DNA from: an uncultured Gardnerella sp.
GTDB taxonomy: Bacteria > Actinomycetota > Actinomycetes > Actinomycetales > Bifidobacteriaceae
Assembly (NCBI GenBank): GCA_947252975.1
Contig: CAMXWX010000018.1
Coordinates: 1-17,461, forward strand
Direction: 5' to 3'
DNA length: 17,461 bases
The position numbers were made by a program, and so were the translations under genes. Shown here in pieces: positions 5,328 through 12,159 of this stretch (position 1 is the first letter of the stretch; the number at the start of each line of letters is the position of its first letter). Below the pieces are notes generated by a model. The model did not search any database. It was given only the letters and a program-made list of their open reading frames with translations, and was not told the origin of the DNA.

Positions 5328-7707
5328 AATTGCTCAAAATCGCAGTGCTACTTCCACGAGTAAAGTCTAAAACAGCTCCAGCGAGTTGCGTGTGATTTTG
5401 CAAAGTCGGGTCGATTGCAAGAATCGAGGTTGCGCATTGCCTTGCGTCTGCAATAATATGCGCGTCTTTAACAACTCGAAGCAGCTTTAAGCTTGATTTT
5501 CCGCCAGACTGACTGTCTCCTAAAACGTCTCCAGCGTTTCTAAGCTCCAAGTCTTTTTGCGCGATTACAAAGCCATCTAACGACTCTTCTACAACTTGCA
5601 AACGCTCTGCTGCCAACTCGTTGTCTTGAGCTGCAGATACCAAAAAAGCCCATGATTGCGTGCCAGAGCGCCCGACTCTGCCTCTAAGCTGATGAAGCTG
5701 CGCAAGGCCGAATCGCTCTGCGTTAAAAATCACTATGCAACTTGCTTTTGCAACGTCTACGCCAACTTCGATTACGGTTGTAGAAACCAAGATTTGCACT
5801 TTTCCGCTTTCAAAGTCGCTCATAATTTTGCGCTTCTCGTCGTCGCTTGTGCGGCCTGTAAGCTCAGCAAAATTGACGCCACTAAATTGAGCTAGGTTTT
5901 TAAGGCGGGTTAAAATTTGCGATACTGTGTGAACTTGCGAGTTAACTTGCGAATCGTTTAGTGGATTAGATGCGTATGCGCCAAAATCGCCAGCAACCGC
6001 GCAATCGCGATTATCGCCATTATCGCCATTATCATCATCGTCGATTCGCGCACAAACAATGTACGCGCGCTCCCCTGCGTCAATTCTGGAGCGAATGTGA
6101 CTAAACATAGCGGCCATTTTTGCAAAGTCCAGCTCGTTTATAACAAAGGTGCGAATCGGCTTGCGGCCGCCTGGAAGCTCCGTTAAATAAGACGCGTCTA
6201 AATCACCAAACCAAGTCATTGCAGCGCTCCTAGGGATCGGCGTAGCAGTCATAACAAGAAGATGAACATCCGCATTATTGCTCATTTTTCGTATAAGCGA
6301 ATCGCGCTGCTCAACGCCAAATCTGTGTTGCTCGTCGATAATCGCAAGCGCAAGGTTTGTGGGCTTAAAACTGGCGGAAAATGCGGCATGAGTGGCCACT
6401 ATAATCGCTGGCTCGCCGCTTGCTACTTTTGCCAAAGCACTTCTTCGATCCGCCAGCTTCATCCCGCCCGTCACAAGCGTAATTTCAACGTTTATATGCG
6501 CGCGCGCAATCATTTTGCGCAAATTTTCGGCGTGTTGATGAGCCAGCACTTGAGTTGGCGCAACAAGAACCGCTTGATGGCCCGAACCAACAGCTTGAAG
6601 CATTGCGCTCATTGCAACAACCGTCTTTCCAGAGCCGACTTCTCCTTGCAAAAGACGACGCATTGGTTTTAATGGGGATTCTGCGGCTGCTTGCGATTCG
6701 CCCTGCGCGCCTTGCATATCTTCAGTAATCTCGCTAATAACGTTTTTTTGACCTTCCGTCAACGCAAATGGCAAACTTTCTTCAAACTGCTGCCTTAAAG
6801 CGCCATTGTTGCATTTATAAGCAGAGCCTAGACGCGAATTCTCGCGCGATTGCAAAACAGCAATTTGAGATATAAACGCCTCTTCAAAACGCATTGTGTT
6901 AATTGCACACGCAAAATCCTCTTTGCTTTGCGGATTGTGGATTGATTCAAACGCATCCGCACGGTGCATAAGATTTTTACTTGCGATTACGGATTGCGGA
7001 AGAATGTCTGGCAGGGATCCAGACAAGGATTCAGGCAGGGATTCAGGCGCAAAATCGCCACTACAATAACTCTTACAAAGTTGCAATAATCCTAAAATCG
7101 TCTCGTGAATATGGTCGCTAGAAATACGCGAATTTGCGTGATAAATCGGCCGAGGAGCGCATAACTTTTCAAACGCTTCTTCAACACTTTGTGCAACAAA
7201 ATCGCCAGACGCGCTAGACTTGTCATCGTTGCTCTCATTGCTATCGTTGCTAGACTTCTCATCATCACTACACGCCGCTAAAACGCTTATAACTTGCGGA
7301 TGCGTAAATTGCAAAACGCCATTAAACGCGCCGCTCGTGCCGCCCACAACAACGGTTTGACCAACGCTCATGCGGCTGCTAACCCATTGCGCGTATTGCT
7401 TGCTTTTTGAAAAATAGACGATTTGAGCGCGCGACGCATCTTGCGCAACGTTTACGTCTAGGCGATACCCTCTTCGCGCATTCATTTGCACTAAGTTTAT
7501 GGAGTGTACAATCGCACAAAACGCCACTTCTTGACCTGGCAAAATTTGGCTTAAATGCGCGCGTTTTAGCGGATTTGTGACTCTAAACGGGTAGTACGTT
7601 AGCGCGTCTTTTACTGTGACTACACCTAGCGATTTTAATGCAGACACGCGGCGCTTGTTGCTTACGATTGAAGATATTGCTGTGTTAAGTGTTATGCGTG
7701 CTGCCAT
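5326..7707 (-). CDS. recG: ATP-dependent DNA helicase RecG
   Basis: RecG remodels stalled replication forks and branch-migrates Holliday junctions. The N-terminal wedge/OB part covers about residues 1-145. The helicase part shows Walker A GEVGSGKT (355-362), motif II DEQH (458-461, the RecG form of the DExH box), TATPIPRS (487-494), TELPGGRKP (509-517) and motif VI QLRGRVGRSG (673-682). The C-terminal QSGG (733-736) lies in the RecG-specific tail. At 793 residues it is about 100 longer than E. coli RecG. The extra length includes acidic or serine-rich inserts at about 147-168 and 222-240, and an Asp/Asn repeat at 556-574 made of 9-bp DNA repeats. No Shine-Dalgarno precedes the ATG; a perfect TATAAT six bases upstream suggests a leaderless mRNA. 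Confidence 0.98.
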   Translation of the reverse strand: MAARITLNTAISSIVSNKRRVSALKSLGVVTVKDALTYYPFRVTNPLKRAHLSQILPGQEVAFCAIVHSINLVQMNARRGYRLDVNVAQDASRAQIVYFSKSKQYAQWVSSRMSVGQTVVVGGTSGAFNGVLQFTHPQVISVLAACSDDEKSSNDSNESNDDKSSASGDFVAQSVEEAFEKLCAPRPIYHANSRISSDHIHETILGLLQLCKSYCSGDFAPESLPESLSGSLPDILPQSVIASKNLMHRADAFESIHNPQSKEDFACAINTMRFEEAFISQIAVLQSRENSRLGSAYKCNNGALRQQFEESLPFALTEGQKNVISEITEDMQGAQGESQAAAESPLKPMRRLLQGEVGSGKTVVAMSAMLQAVGSGHQAVLVAPTQVLAHQHAENLRKMIARAHINVEITLVTGGMKLADRRSALAKVASGEPAIIVATHAAFSASFKPTNLALAIIDEQHRFGVEQRDSLIRKMSNNADVHLLVMTATPIPRSAAMTWFGDLDASYLTELPGGRKPIRTFVINELDFAKMAAMFSHIRSRIDAGERAYIVCARIDDDDNGDNGDNRDCAVAGDFGAYASNPLNDSQVNSQVHTVSQILTRLKNLAQFSGVNFAELTGRTSDDEKRKIMSDFESGKVQILVSTTVIEVGVDVAKASCIVIFNAERFGLAQLHQLRGRVGRSGTQSWAFLVSAAQDNELAAERLQVVEESLDGFVIAQKDLELRNAGDVLGDSQSGGKSSLKLLRVVKDAHIIADARQCATSILAIDPTLQNHTQLAGAVLDFTRGSSTAILSN

Positions 7708-7723
7708 ACTTCGATTATAATCG
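7708..7723 (-). promoter_or_regulatory. -10 box of a likely leaderless recG promoter
   Basis: On the minus strand TATAAT (7714-7719) is followed by six bases and then the recG ATG. The expected start of transcription therefore coincides with the A of the start codon. The box lies inside the 12-bp palindrome CGATTATAATCG (7712-7723). No convincing -35 box is seen at 16-18 bp. Confidence 0.5.
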
Positions 7724-7725
7724 TT

Positions 7726-8121
7726 GCGCTACGATTTAAGCGCGCCGTGACGCGCGAGCGCAAGTGAGGTAGAGATTCGAGATTTTTCGCAGCGAATGAA
7801 GCGAACCTCAGCATGAAATGGTGATTCGCTGAAGTAGCAAGAAAAATCGAGAATCTCGGTGATGAAAGATACAAAAAAGTTCTAGCATGCAAGAGGGCTG
7901 GGTGATTCTTGGTCGAACAGTATAAGAGCGGCAGCCGATACCAAATAATCCAATGACTCACCCTACAAACAAACTTTAACCCAAAAAACAAAATCAAAGC
8001 CAAATCGGAACAACCGCAACAACAAACTACACGTAATAGGCGGAGCGTTGTGAGACAAGAATTAGCCAGCCCTCCTACAACATCAAACAGAGAATGTCGT
8101 TCGCGCGCTACGATTTAAGCG
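7726..8121. repeat. repeat-filled intergenic block between recG and rpmB
   Basis: The 475 bp between recG and rpmB contain no convincing gene. The identical 17-mer GCGCTACGATTTAAGCG stands at both ends (7726-7742 and 8105-8121, same orientation). Between them lie an 86-bp imperfect hairpin (7772-7857; outer arms 15 of 17 matched, inner arms CAGCGAAT and ATTCGCTG perfect) and a pair of 19-bp inverted repeats (7893-7911 and 8056-8074, 17 of 19 matched). Nested in the latter is GGGTGA (7900-7905) with TCACCC (7958-7963). The segment next to the left 17-mer repeats, in reverse complement, about 21 bp of copy A near 3951 with two mismatches. It looks like a degenerate mobile-element remnant. Confidence 0.65.
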
Positions 8122-8136
8122 AAAAATAGGGAAATA

Positions 8137-8166
8137 GAAAAAGCCCCGAGCACTGCTCAGGGCCTT
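8137..8166 (-). terminator. rho-independent terminator of rpmB
   Basis: On the minus strand CCCTGAGC pairs with GCTCGGGG (one T-G wobble) around a 3-nt loop, at 8155-8162 and 8144-8151. A run of T follows (8138-8142). It lies 17 bp after the rpmB stop codon. Confidence 0.88.
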
Positions 8167-8182
8167 ACATTTAACACGCGAT

Positions 8183-8377
8183 TCACGCTTCAACACGCTG
8201 AACCTTGCCTGCCTTAATGCATTTTACGCACACACGAAGGCGAACATTTTCGCCATCAATGGTGGTGCGAACTGGCTGAAGGTTCGGGCGGAAGGTGCGC
8301 TTATTGCGAATGTGCGAATGTGAAACACTGAAACCGGTCTGCGGTCCCTTGCCACATAATGCGCAACGAGCTGCCAT
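8183..8377 (-). CDS. rpmB: 50S ribosomal protein L28 (zinc-binding form)
   Basis: L28 is a structural protein of the large ribosomal subunit. The 64-residue protein begins [13 protein letters not shown] and carries two CxxC pairs, Cys5/Cys8 and Cys50/Cys53, so it is the zinc-ribbon (C+) form rather than the zinc-free paralogue made under zinc starvation. AGGAG seven bases before the ATG sets the start; two longer frames on the same strand are shadows. A terminator follows at once. It lies 142 bp after the end of the mevalonate operon on the same strand with no clear terminator between, so some readthrough from that operon is possible. Confidence 0.98.
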   Translation of the reverse strand: MAARCALCGKGPQTGFSVSHSHIRNKRTFRPNLQPVRTTIDGENVRLRVCVKCIKAGKVQRVEA

Positions 8378-8397
8378 AATGGACTCCTATTTTCTTT

Positions 8398-8409
8398 GAC
8401 TTGCAAGTC
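8398..8409. promoter_or_regulatory. 12-bp palindrome upstream of rpmB
   Basis: GACTTGCAAGTC is a perfect palindrome about 20 bp before the rpmB start codon, within its expected leader. It might bind a regulator or form a small hairpin near the ribosome-binding site. There is no further support. Confidence 0.3.
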
Positions 8410-8519
8410 TTGCGTCGCTCATCCATGCAAATCCAAACGCGACTAACCGACGCTAAATCGCATAAACAAATAAGCATGCCTGAACGCACAACTATACAAG
8501 TATATCACTACGCCAGACA

Positions 8520-10988
8520 TTACAGCGCGCACGGCTTGCCATCAATCAAGATGCGCGAATTTTGGCGCAAATCCGCAACATTCTTACATCCAAGCAACGC
8601 CATAATCGCGCGAATCTGCGTCTTCCAATCCTCAATCTGCTCAACAAGCGCATCCTGTCCGCCGCAAGTTAGCGTATGCAAGAACTCGCCAGCAACTCCA
8701 ACCGCACTCGCCCCAAGCTTTAGCGCGCGCACAACATCAAGCGGCGTACGCACTCCTCCGCTTGCAAACACTTGCATTTGCGCACAATCGCCAGCAACCG
8801 CAGAATCGCCAGAATCGCAAGAACCGCGCAAAATCTTATCGCATTGCGCTATGTCTAGTAACGACTCAACGGTAGTAAGCCCCCAAGAATCAAGGAACTC
8901 GTAGCCGCGCCCACGCCCACGCCGTGCATTTTCAATCGCAACAAAATTCGTGCCGCCGCGTCCGCCAACATCAACCGCGCGCACGCCCACATTTTGCAAG
9001 CGCAACACATCCCGAGCGCTCATTCCGCATCCAGTTTCCTTAACAACAACTGGCACTTTCATTGAATCAAGCGCGCGCGCAATGGCCTCAATATTGCTAA
9101 GCCACGCGCTAAAATCGCGGTCTCCTTCGTTCATAACAAGCTCCTGCGCCGCGTTAAGGTGGATTTGCAACGCGTTTGCCTGCAAAATTTCCACAGCTTT
9201 AATCGCCTGCTCAACGCTTGCCCCAGCGCTTACATTCGCCATCACAAATCCGCGCGGATTAAAGCGCCGAATCACGCTAAAAGTCTCTGCAAGACGCGGA
9301 TTTTTAAGCGCTGCGCTTAGCGAGCCAGAAGCCATTGCTACACCAGTTTTTTCCGCCACTTTTGCAAGCATTGCGTTTATATTTTCGCCATTCTTGCTGC
9401 CGCCCGTCATTGCGTTAATGTACAGCGGAACGTCCCATTTTTCGGATTCTCCAAACACGCGCACGCTTGTATCTACATCGCTTAGCGCCAATTGCGGCAA
9501 CGCATTTGGAATAAATCGCACTTGTTCAAAACCAGCGTCCGCGTGCGATTTATATTGTTCGCACGCAAGTTTTATGTGATCGTTTTTGCGTTGCTCGATA
9601 AGCGAAAAATCGCCACTTTCATCAATTTCTGCGACTTTCAGATTAAGCGCCTCAATCCCACTTTTTTGCCATTCGTCTTTAATGCGAGCAAACACGGCAT
9701 CAAAATCTTGTGCGCGCGCAATCGCGATTCCGCAATCTCCGCCGCCTGCGCCGCTTGTTTTTGCTGGCAATCCTGCGCAATTTGCTGCTTCTATTAGTCG
9801 CGTAAGTTTTGGCGTTTCGATTAGCGTTCCCGTGATTTCGCCAAGATCTTTTAGTAACGCACGATTTTGCGCGAATCCGCTTAACAACGCGTTAAAATCA
9901 CCATTTTCTAGCGCATTTGCGATTTTTTGCACGCATTTTTCGCTTTGCGCGCAAAAATCTTCGTAGGTTTTAGCACATGTTTTAGTAGGATTGCGCGCGG
10001 TTAAATCACTAGCTGCTGCGCCATCATCCGCGCCAGCCTTAACGCCAGCCTTCACGCTTCCAACAAGCTCCGCGCTACTTGCAGGGCTACCCGTCCACCC
10101 AACTAAAAGTCGCAAGCCGCCGCCCACTTTTAATCGTTTTACTTCAAATCGCGGCCATTTTCTTTGCATCAACTCGCACAAGCTGGAGTCTCCGCTTTCA
10201 ATCATTTCTACTTCTGCTTTAAGCCATTCGCGATTGTACGCGCGGTACAATACCCATCCGCCGTATGCGCTGGCTGCCACGTCTCCGCCACTTCCCGACT
10301 TTTTTACTAGCGAAGACGCAATTATGGCTAGCTTGCACAGTTCTGGCGTTGCAAGCGCCAATCCGTACCATTCACACAGCGCGCGCACAGCAGCCACCGT
10401 TACTGCAGCCGAAGATCCAAGCCCGTATTTTTTGCCCGTTTTTTTATCGTCTAAATCGCTTTCAATGTGTACGTTATACTCGCGCGTGTTGCCCAGTGCT
10501 TCCGCCGCACCCAACGCGCCCACCTCGCGCGCATATTCATCTACAACGTTCATTGCGGAAATCACATACGCGTAGTATTTTTTAATTTTTTCTACATTAG
10601 TTTGTTCTAGCAAATCGTTGGTTGCTGGCGATTTTTCCGCTGGCAAATCGCAAGCAACCGAGCGCGAATCGCATCCGCATCCATCATTTTTATCTAAAAT
10701 AAATTCCTTGTTATTGCCAAAACGCGTGCCGTCACCGTTTCCGCCGCCAAACTTCCAATATAATGGCTCAAAATTTTTATCCTCACACGTAATTTTTCCG
10801 TAAAAATTCCTGCCGTAAAAATTCCTACTACATGCGCCATTTTCAAGAAAATCACAAGCTCCAGCCGCATCAACCGTAACTTTTACATAACGATTCACAG
10901 CTGCTACGATTGCCGCTCTTCCATCCACAACAGCGTATTCGCCTGCTATATAAAGCTTTCCAGGTGCTTCCGCTTGAAACTTAGTCAT
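8520..10988 (-). CDS. mvaK2-fni: phosphomevalonate kinase - type-2 IPP isomerase fusion protein
   Basis: One 822-residue ORF carries two mevalonate-pathway enzymes. Residues 1 to about 460 are a GHMP-family phosphomevalonate kinase (mevalonate 5-phosphate to 5-diphosphate): APGKLYIAGEYAVV at 8-21, the ATP loop KYGLGSSAA at 187-195, KSGSGGDVAAS at 230-240 and SGAGGGDCG at 412-420. Residues from about 465 are a complete type-2 isopentenyl-diphosphate isomerase, an FMN and NADPH enzyme that turns IPP into DMAPP: EQRKNDHI (465-472), MTGG (527-530), HLNAAQE (610-616, with catalytic-type Gln615 and metal-binding Glu616), KETGCGMS (650-657), GGRGGT (675-680) and ASGGVRT (742-748). The linker is about 10 residues and contains no ATG, GTG or TTG. 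GGAG six bases before the ATG sets the start, which overlaps the mvaD end by 8 bp. Repeat-like inserts lie at about 50-125 and 720-737. Confidence 0.93.
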   Translation of the reverse strand: MTKFQAEAPGKLYIAGEYAVVDGRAAIVAAVNRYVKVTVDAAGACDFLENGACSRNFYGRNFYGKITCEDKNFEPLYWKFGGGNGDGTRFGNNKEFILDKNDGCGCDSRSVACDLPAEKSPATNDLLEQTNVEKIKKYYAYVISAMNVVDEYAREVGALGAAEALGNTREYNVHIESDLDDKKTGKKYGLGSSAAVTVAAVRALCEWYGLALATPELCKLAIIASSLVKKSGSGGDVAASAYGGWVLYRAYNREWLKAEVEMIESGDSSLCELMQRKWPRFEVKRLKVGGGLRLLVGWTGSPASSAELVGSVKAGVKAGADDGAAASDLTARNPTKTCAKTYEDFCAQSEKCVQKIANALENGDFNALLSGFAQNRALLKDLGEITGTLIETPKLTRLIEAANCAGLPAKTSGAGGGDCGIAIARAQDFDAVFARIKDEWQKSGIEALNLKVAEIDESGDFSLIEQRKNDHIKLACEQYKSHADAGFEQVRFIPNALPQLALSDVDTSVRVFGESEKWDVPLYINAMTGGSKNGENINAMLAKVAEKTGVAMASGSLSAALKNPRLAETFSVIRRFNPRGFVMANVSAGASVEQAIKAVEILQANALQIHLNAAQELVMNEGDRDFSAWLSNIEAIARALDSMKVPVVVKETGCGMSARDVLRLQNVGVRAVDVGGRGGTNFVAIENARRGRGRGYEFLDSWGLTTVESLLDIAQCDKILRGSCDSGDSAVAGDCAQMQVFASGGVRTPLDVVRALKLGASAVGVAGEFLHTLTCGGQDALVEQIEDWKTQIRAIMALLGCKNVADLRQNSRILIDGKPCAL
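10798..10827. repeat. 15-bp in-frame tandem repeat in the kinase domain
   Basis: Two 15-bp copies differing at the last base (10798-10812, 10813-10827) encode the repeated peptide RNFYGRNFYGK near residue 60 of the fusion protein. They lie in a segment that is longer than the kinase core requires. Confidence 0.85.
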
Positions 10989-12135
10989 GATTTTCTCCGT
11001 ACGCCGTTACGCTAACCGCATCGCCTGGGCGCGCAATAACAAACTGCGGATTGGATTGCGCTGATTCAACAGATTCCGCAAAATCCGCATGAGACAAATC
11101 CGCAAAATCCGCCGATTTCTGCGACTCGCGCAAACTCTTAATCTCACTCAACACGCGCAAACTCAACTCGTTTTTAACGCGCAAAACTTGCTCCGCACTA
11201 GTTAAAACCTTAACATTTGAACCTGCGTCCATTGTAGCCCAAACAGGCCACCCCTCGCCGCGCATTTGCAGCACAACTCTAAGCACGGCGTGCGATTCTT
11301 CGCTAAGGTAGTCAACGCTAGGATTGGCCGCGCGCATTGCAGCATGCATTCCTAAAGCGTTTCTCTCCGAAACCTCGCCCAAAGCCTCTAAATCACAGTT
11401 TTTAATCGCTTGCAAAGCCGTTGCAATGTCATCTTTACAACTTTCAATCCAACTTTTATAAAGCGGCGATGTTTCAACCGTTTGCCGCATTGCATTGCGG
11501 CTCGAAATCTTCTTTTTGCTTGTATTCAAAACAACAGCCACCATTGCAAGATTCAAATCTTTTGGCGATTCAATTGGCTCCGCATAACTTGTTTCGCTAC
11601 TCACGCCCGCGTTCCACAACACCAATCCGCCATAAATCGACCTGCATGCCGACCCCGACCCTTTGCGCGATAAAATCGAAAGTTCGCGCGCGTTTAACCT
11701 AAGACCAGACGCATACGCTGACGCCGCAGCCAGCGCCGCAAAACCCGAGGCGCTAGACGCAAGACCTGCAGCCGTTGGAAACGTGTTTTTGCTTACGACT
11801 CGCGCATGGCTTTCGATTCCAGCCATTTTCCGCACCATGTCTAGCATTCTTACGATTCGCGCACGCTCTTCGCTTTGCAATAAATCGCCACTAAGCTCTG
11901 TGTTGTTTAAGCAAACGGAGTCTTCTTTTAGAAAATCGTCAAAATGCACGCTAGTTTTAGTGGAAAATCCGCCTAAAGTCAAAGATAGCGAGGAAGAATA
12001 CGGCAAAATAAGCTGCTCGTCGCGCTTTCCCCAATACTTGATTAGCGCAATGTTCGCGTTTGCTTCCGCGATTGCGCAATGCGTTTGCATCGACTCGTCA
12101 AACGCTATTTTTGGCTCAATTTCAACGTTTTCCAC
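10981..12135 (-). CDS. mvaD: diphosphomevalonate decarboxylase
   Basis: This GHMP-fold enzyme uses ATP to convert mevalonate 5-diphosphate to isopentenyl diphosphate, CO2 and phosphate. Signature blocks are NIALIKYWGKRD (28-39), the ATP loop PTAAGLASSASGFAAL (120-135), RKGSGSACRSIYGG (157-170) and MDAGSNVK (302-309), which holds the catalytic Asp303; most relatives have DAGPNVK. The GTG start at 12135 is chosen because GAAAGG ends five bases before it. Met16 would give a more usual N-terminus but has only a weak ribosome site. The protein is 384 residues, near the family's length or slightly longer; a low-complexity Ala/Asp/Ser tail (338-362) is encoded by AAATCCGC repeats. It lies 21 bp behind mvaK1 and overlaps the fusion gene by 8 bp, which points to translational coupling. 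Confidence 0.95.
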   Translation of the reverse strand: MENVEIEPKIAFDESMQTHCAIAEANANIALIKYWGKRDEQLILPYSSSLSLTLGGFSTKTSVHFDDFLKEDSVCLNNTELSGDLLQSEERARIVRMLDMVRKMAGIESHARVVSKNTFPTAAGLASSASGFAALAAASAYASGLRLNARELSILSRKGSGSACRSIYGGLVLWNAGVSSETSYAEPIESPKDLNLAMVAVVLNTSKKKISSRNAMRQTVETSPLYKSWIESCKDDIATALQAIKNCDLEALGEVSERNALGMHAAMRAANPSVDYLSEESHAVLRVVLQMRGEGWPVWATMDAGSNVKVLTSAEQVLRVKNELSLRVLSEIKSLRESQKSADFADLSHADFAESVESAQSNPQFVIARPGDAVSVTAYGENHD

Positions 12136-12159
12136 AATAACCTTTCTATAACCTTTCTA
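12136..12159 (-). promoter_or_regulatory. duplicated ribosome binding site between mvaK1 and mvaD
   Basis: On the minus strand the 11-mer AGAAAGGTTAT occurs twice in tandem (12148-12158, then 12137-12147), followed by one T and the GTG of mvaD. The distal copy overlaps the mvaK1 TAG; only the proximal GAAAGG is properly spaced for initiation. Confidence 0.8.

Noticed and set aside
7900..7963. tRNA-like segment (GGGTGA and TCACCC ends, TTCGACC near the 3' side on the minus strand)
   Set aside because: The T stem, D stem and anticodon stem do not pair and the total is about 64 nt. The ends are explained by the inverted repeats. Not a tRNA.
7692..8003. Open frame of 103 codons on the minus strand overlapping the recG start
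   Set aside because: It runs through the hairpin and repeat block, has no ribosome site, overlaps recG in another frame, and the translation resembles no protein family. Treated as spurious.
8950..9579. Long plus-strand frames opposite the fusion gene (for example 8950-9579 and 9991-10575)
   Set aside because: They are antisense to conserved enzyme domains, lack ribosome sites, and have the Ser/Ala/Arg-rich composition produced by reading the opposite strand of this coding bias.
9600..9680. Idea that the PMK-isomerase fusion is a sequencing artefact
   Set aside because: Both domains and the linker keep a single frame with matching codon use and no truncated motif, so nothing in the sequence suggests an indel. 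Raw reads would still be needed to exclude it fully.
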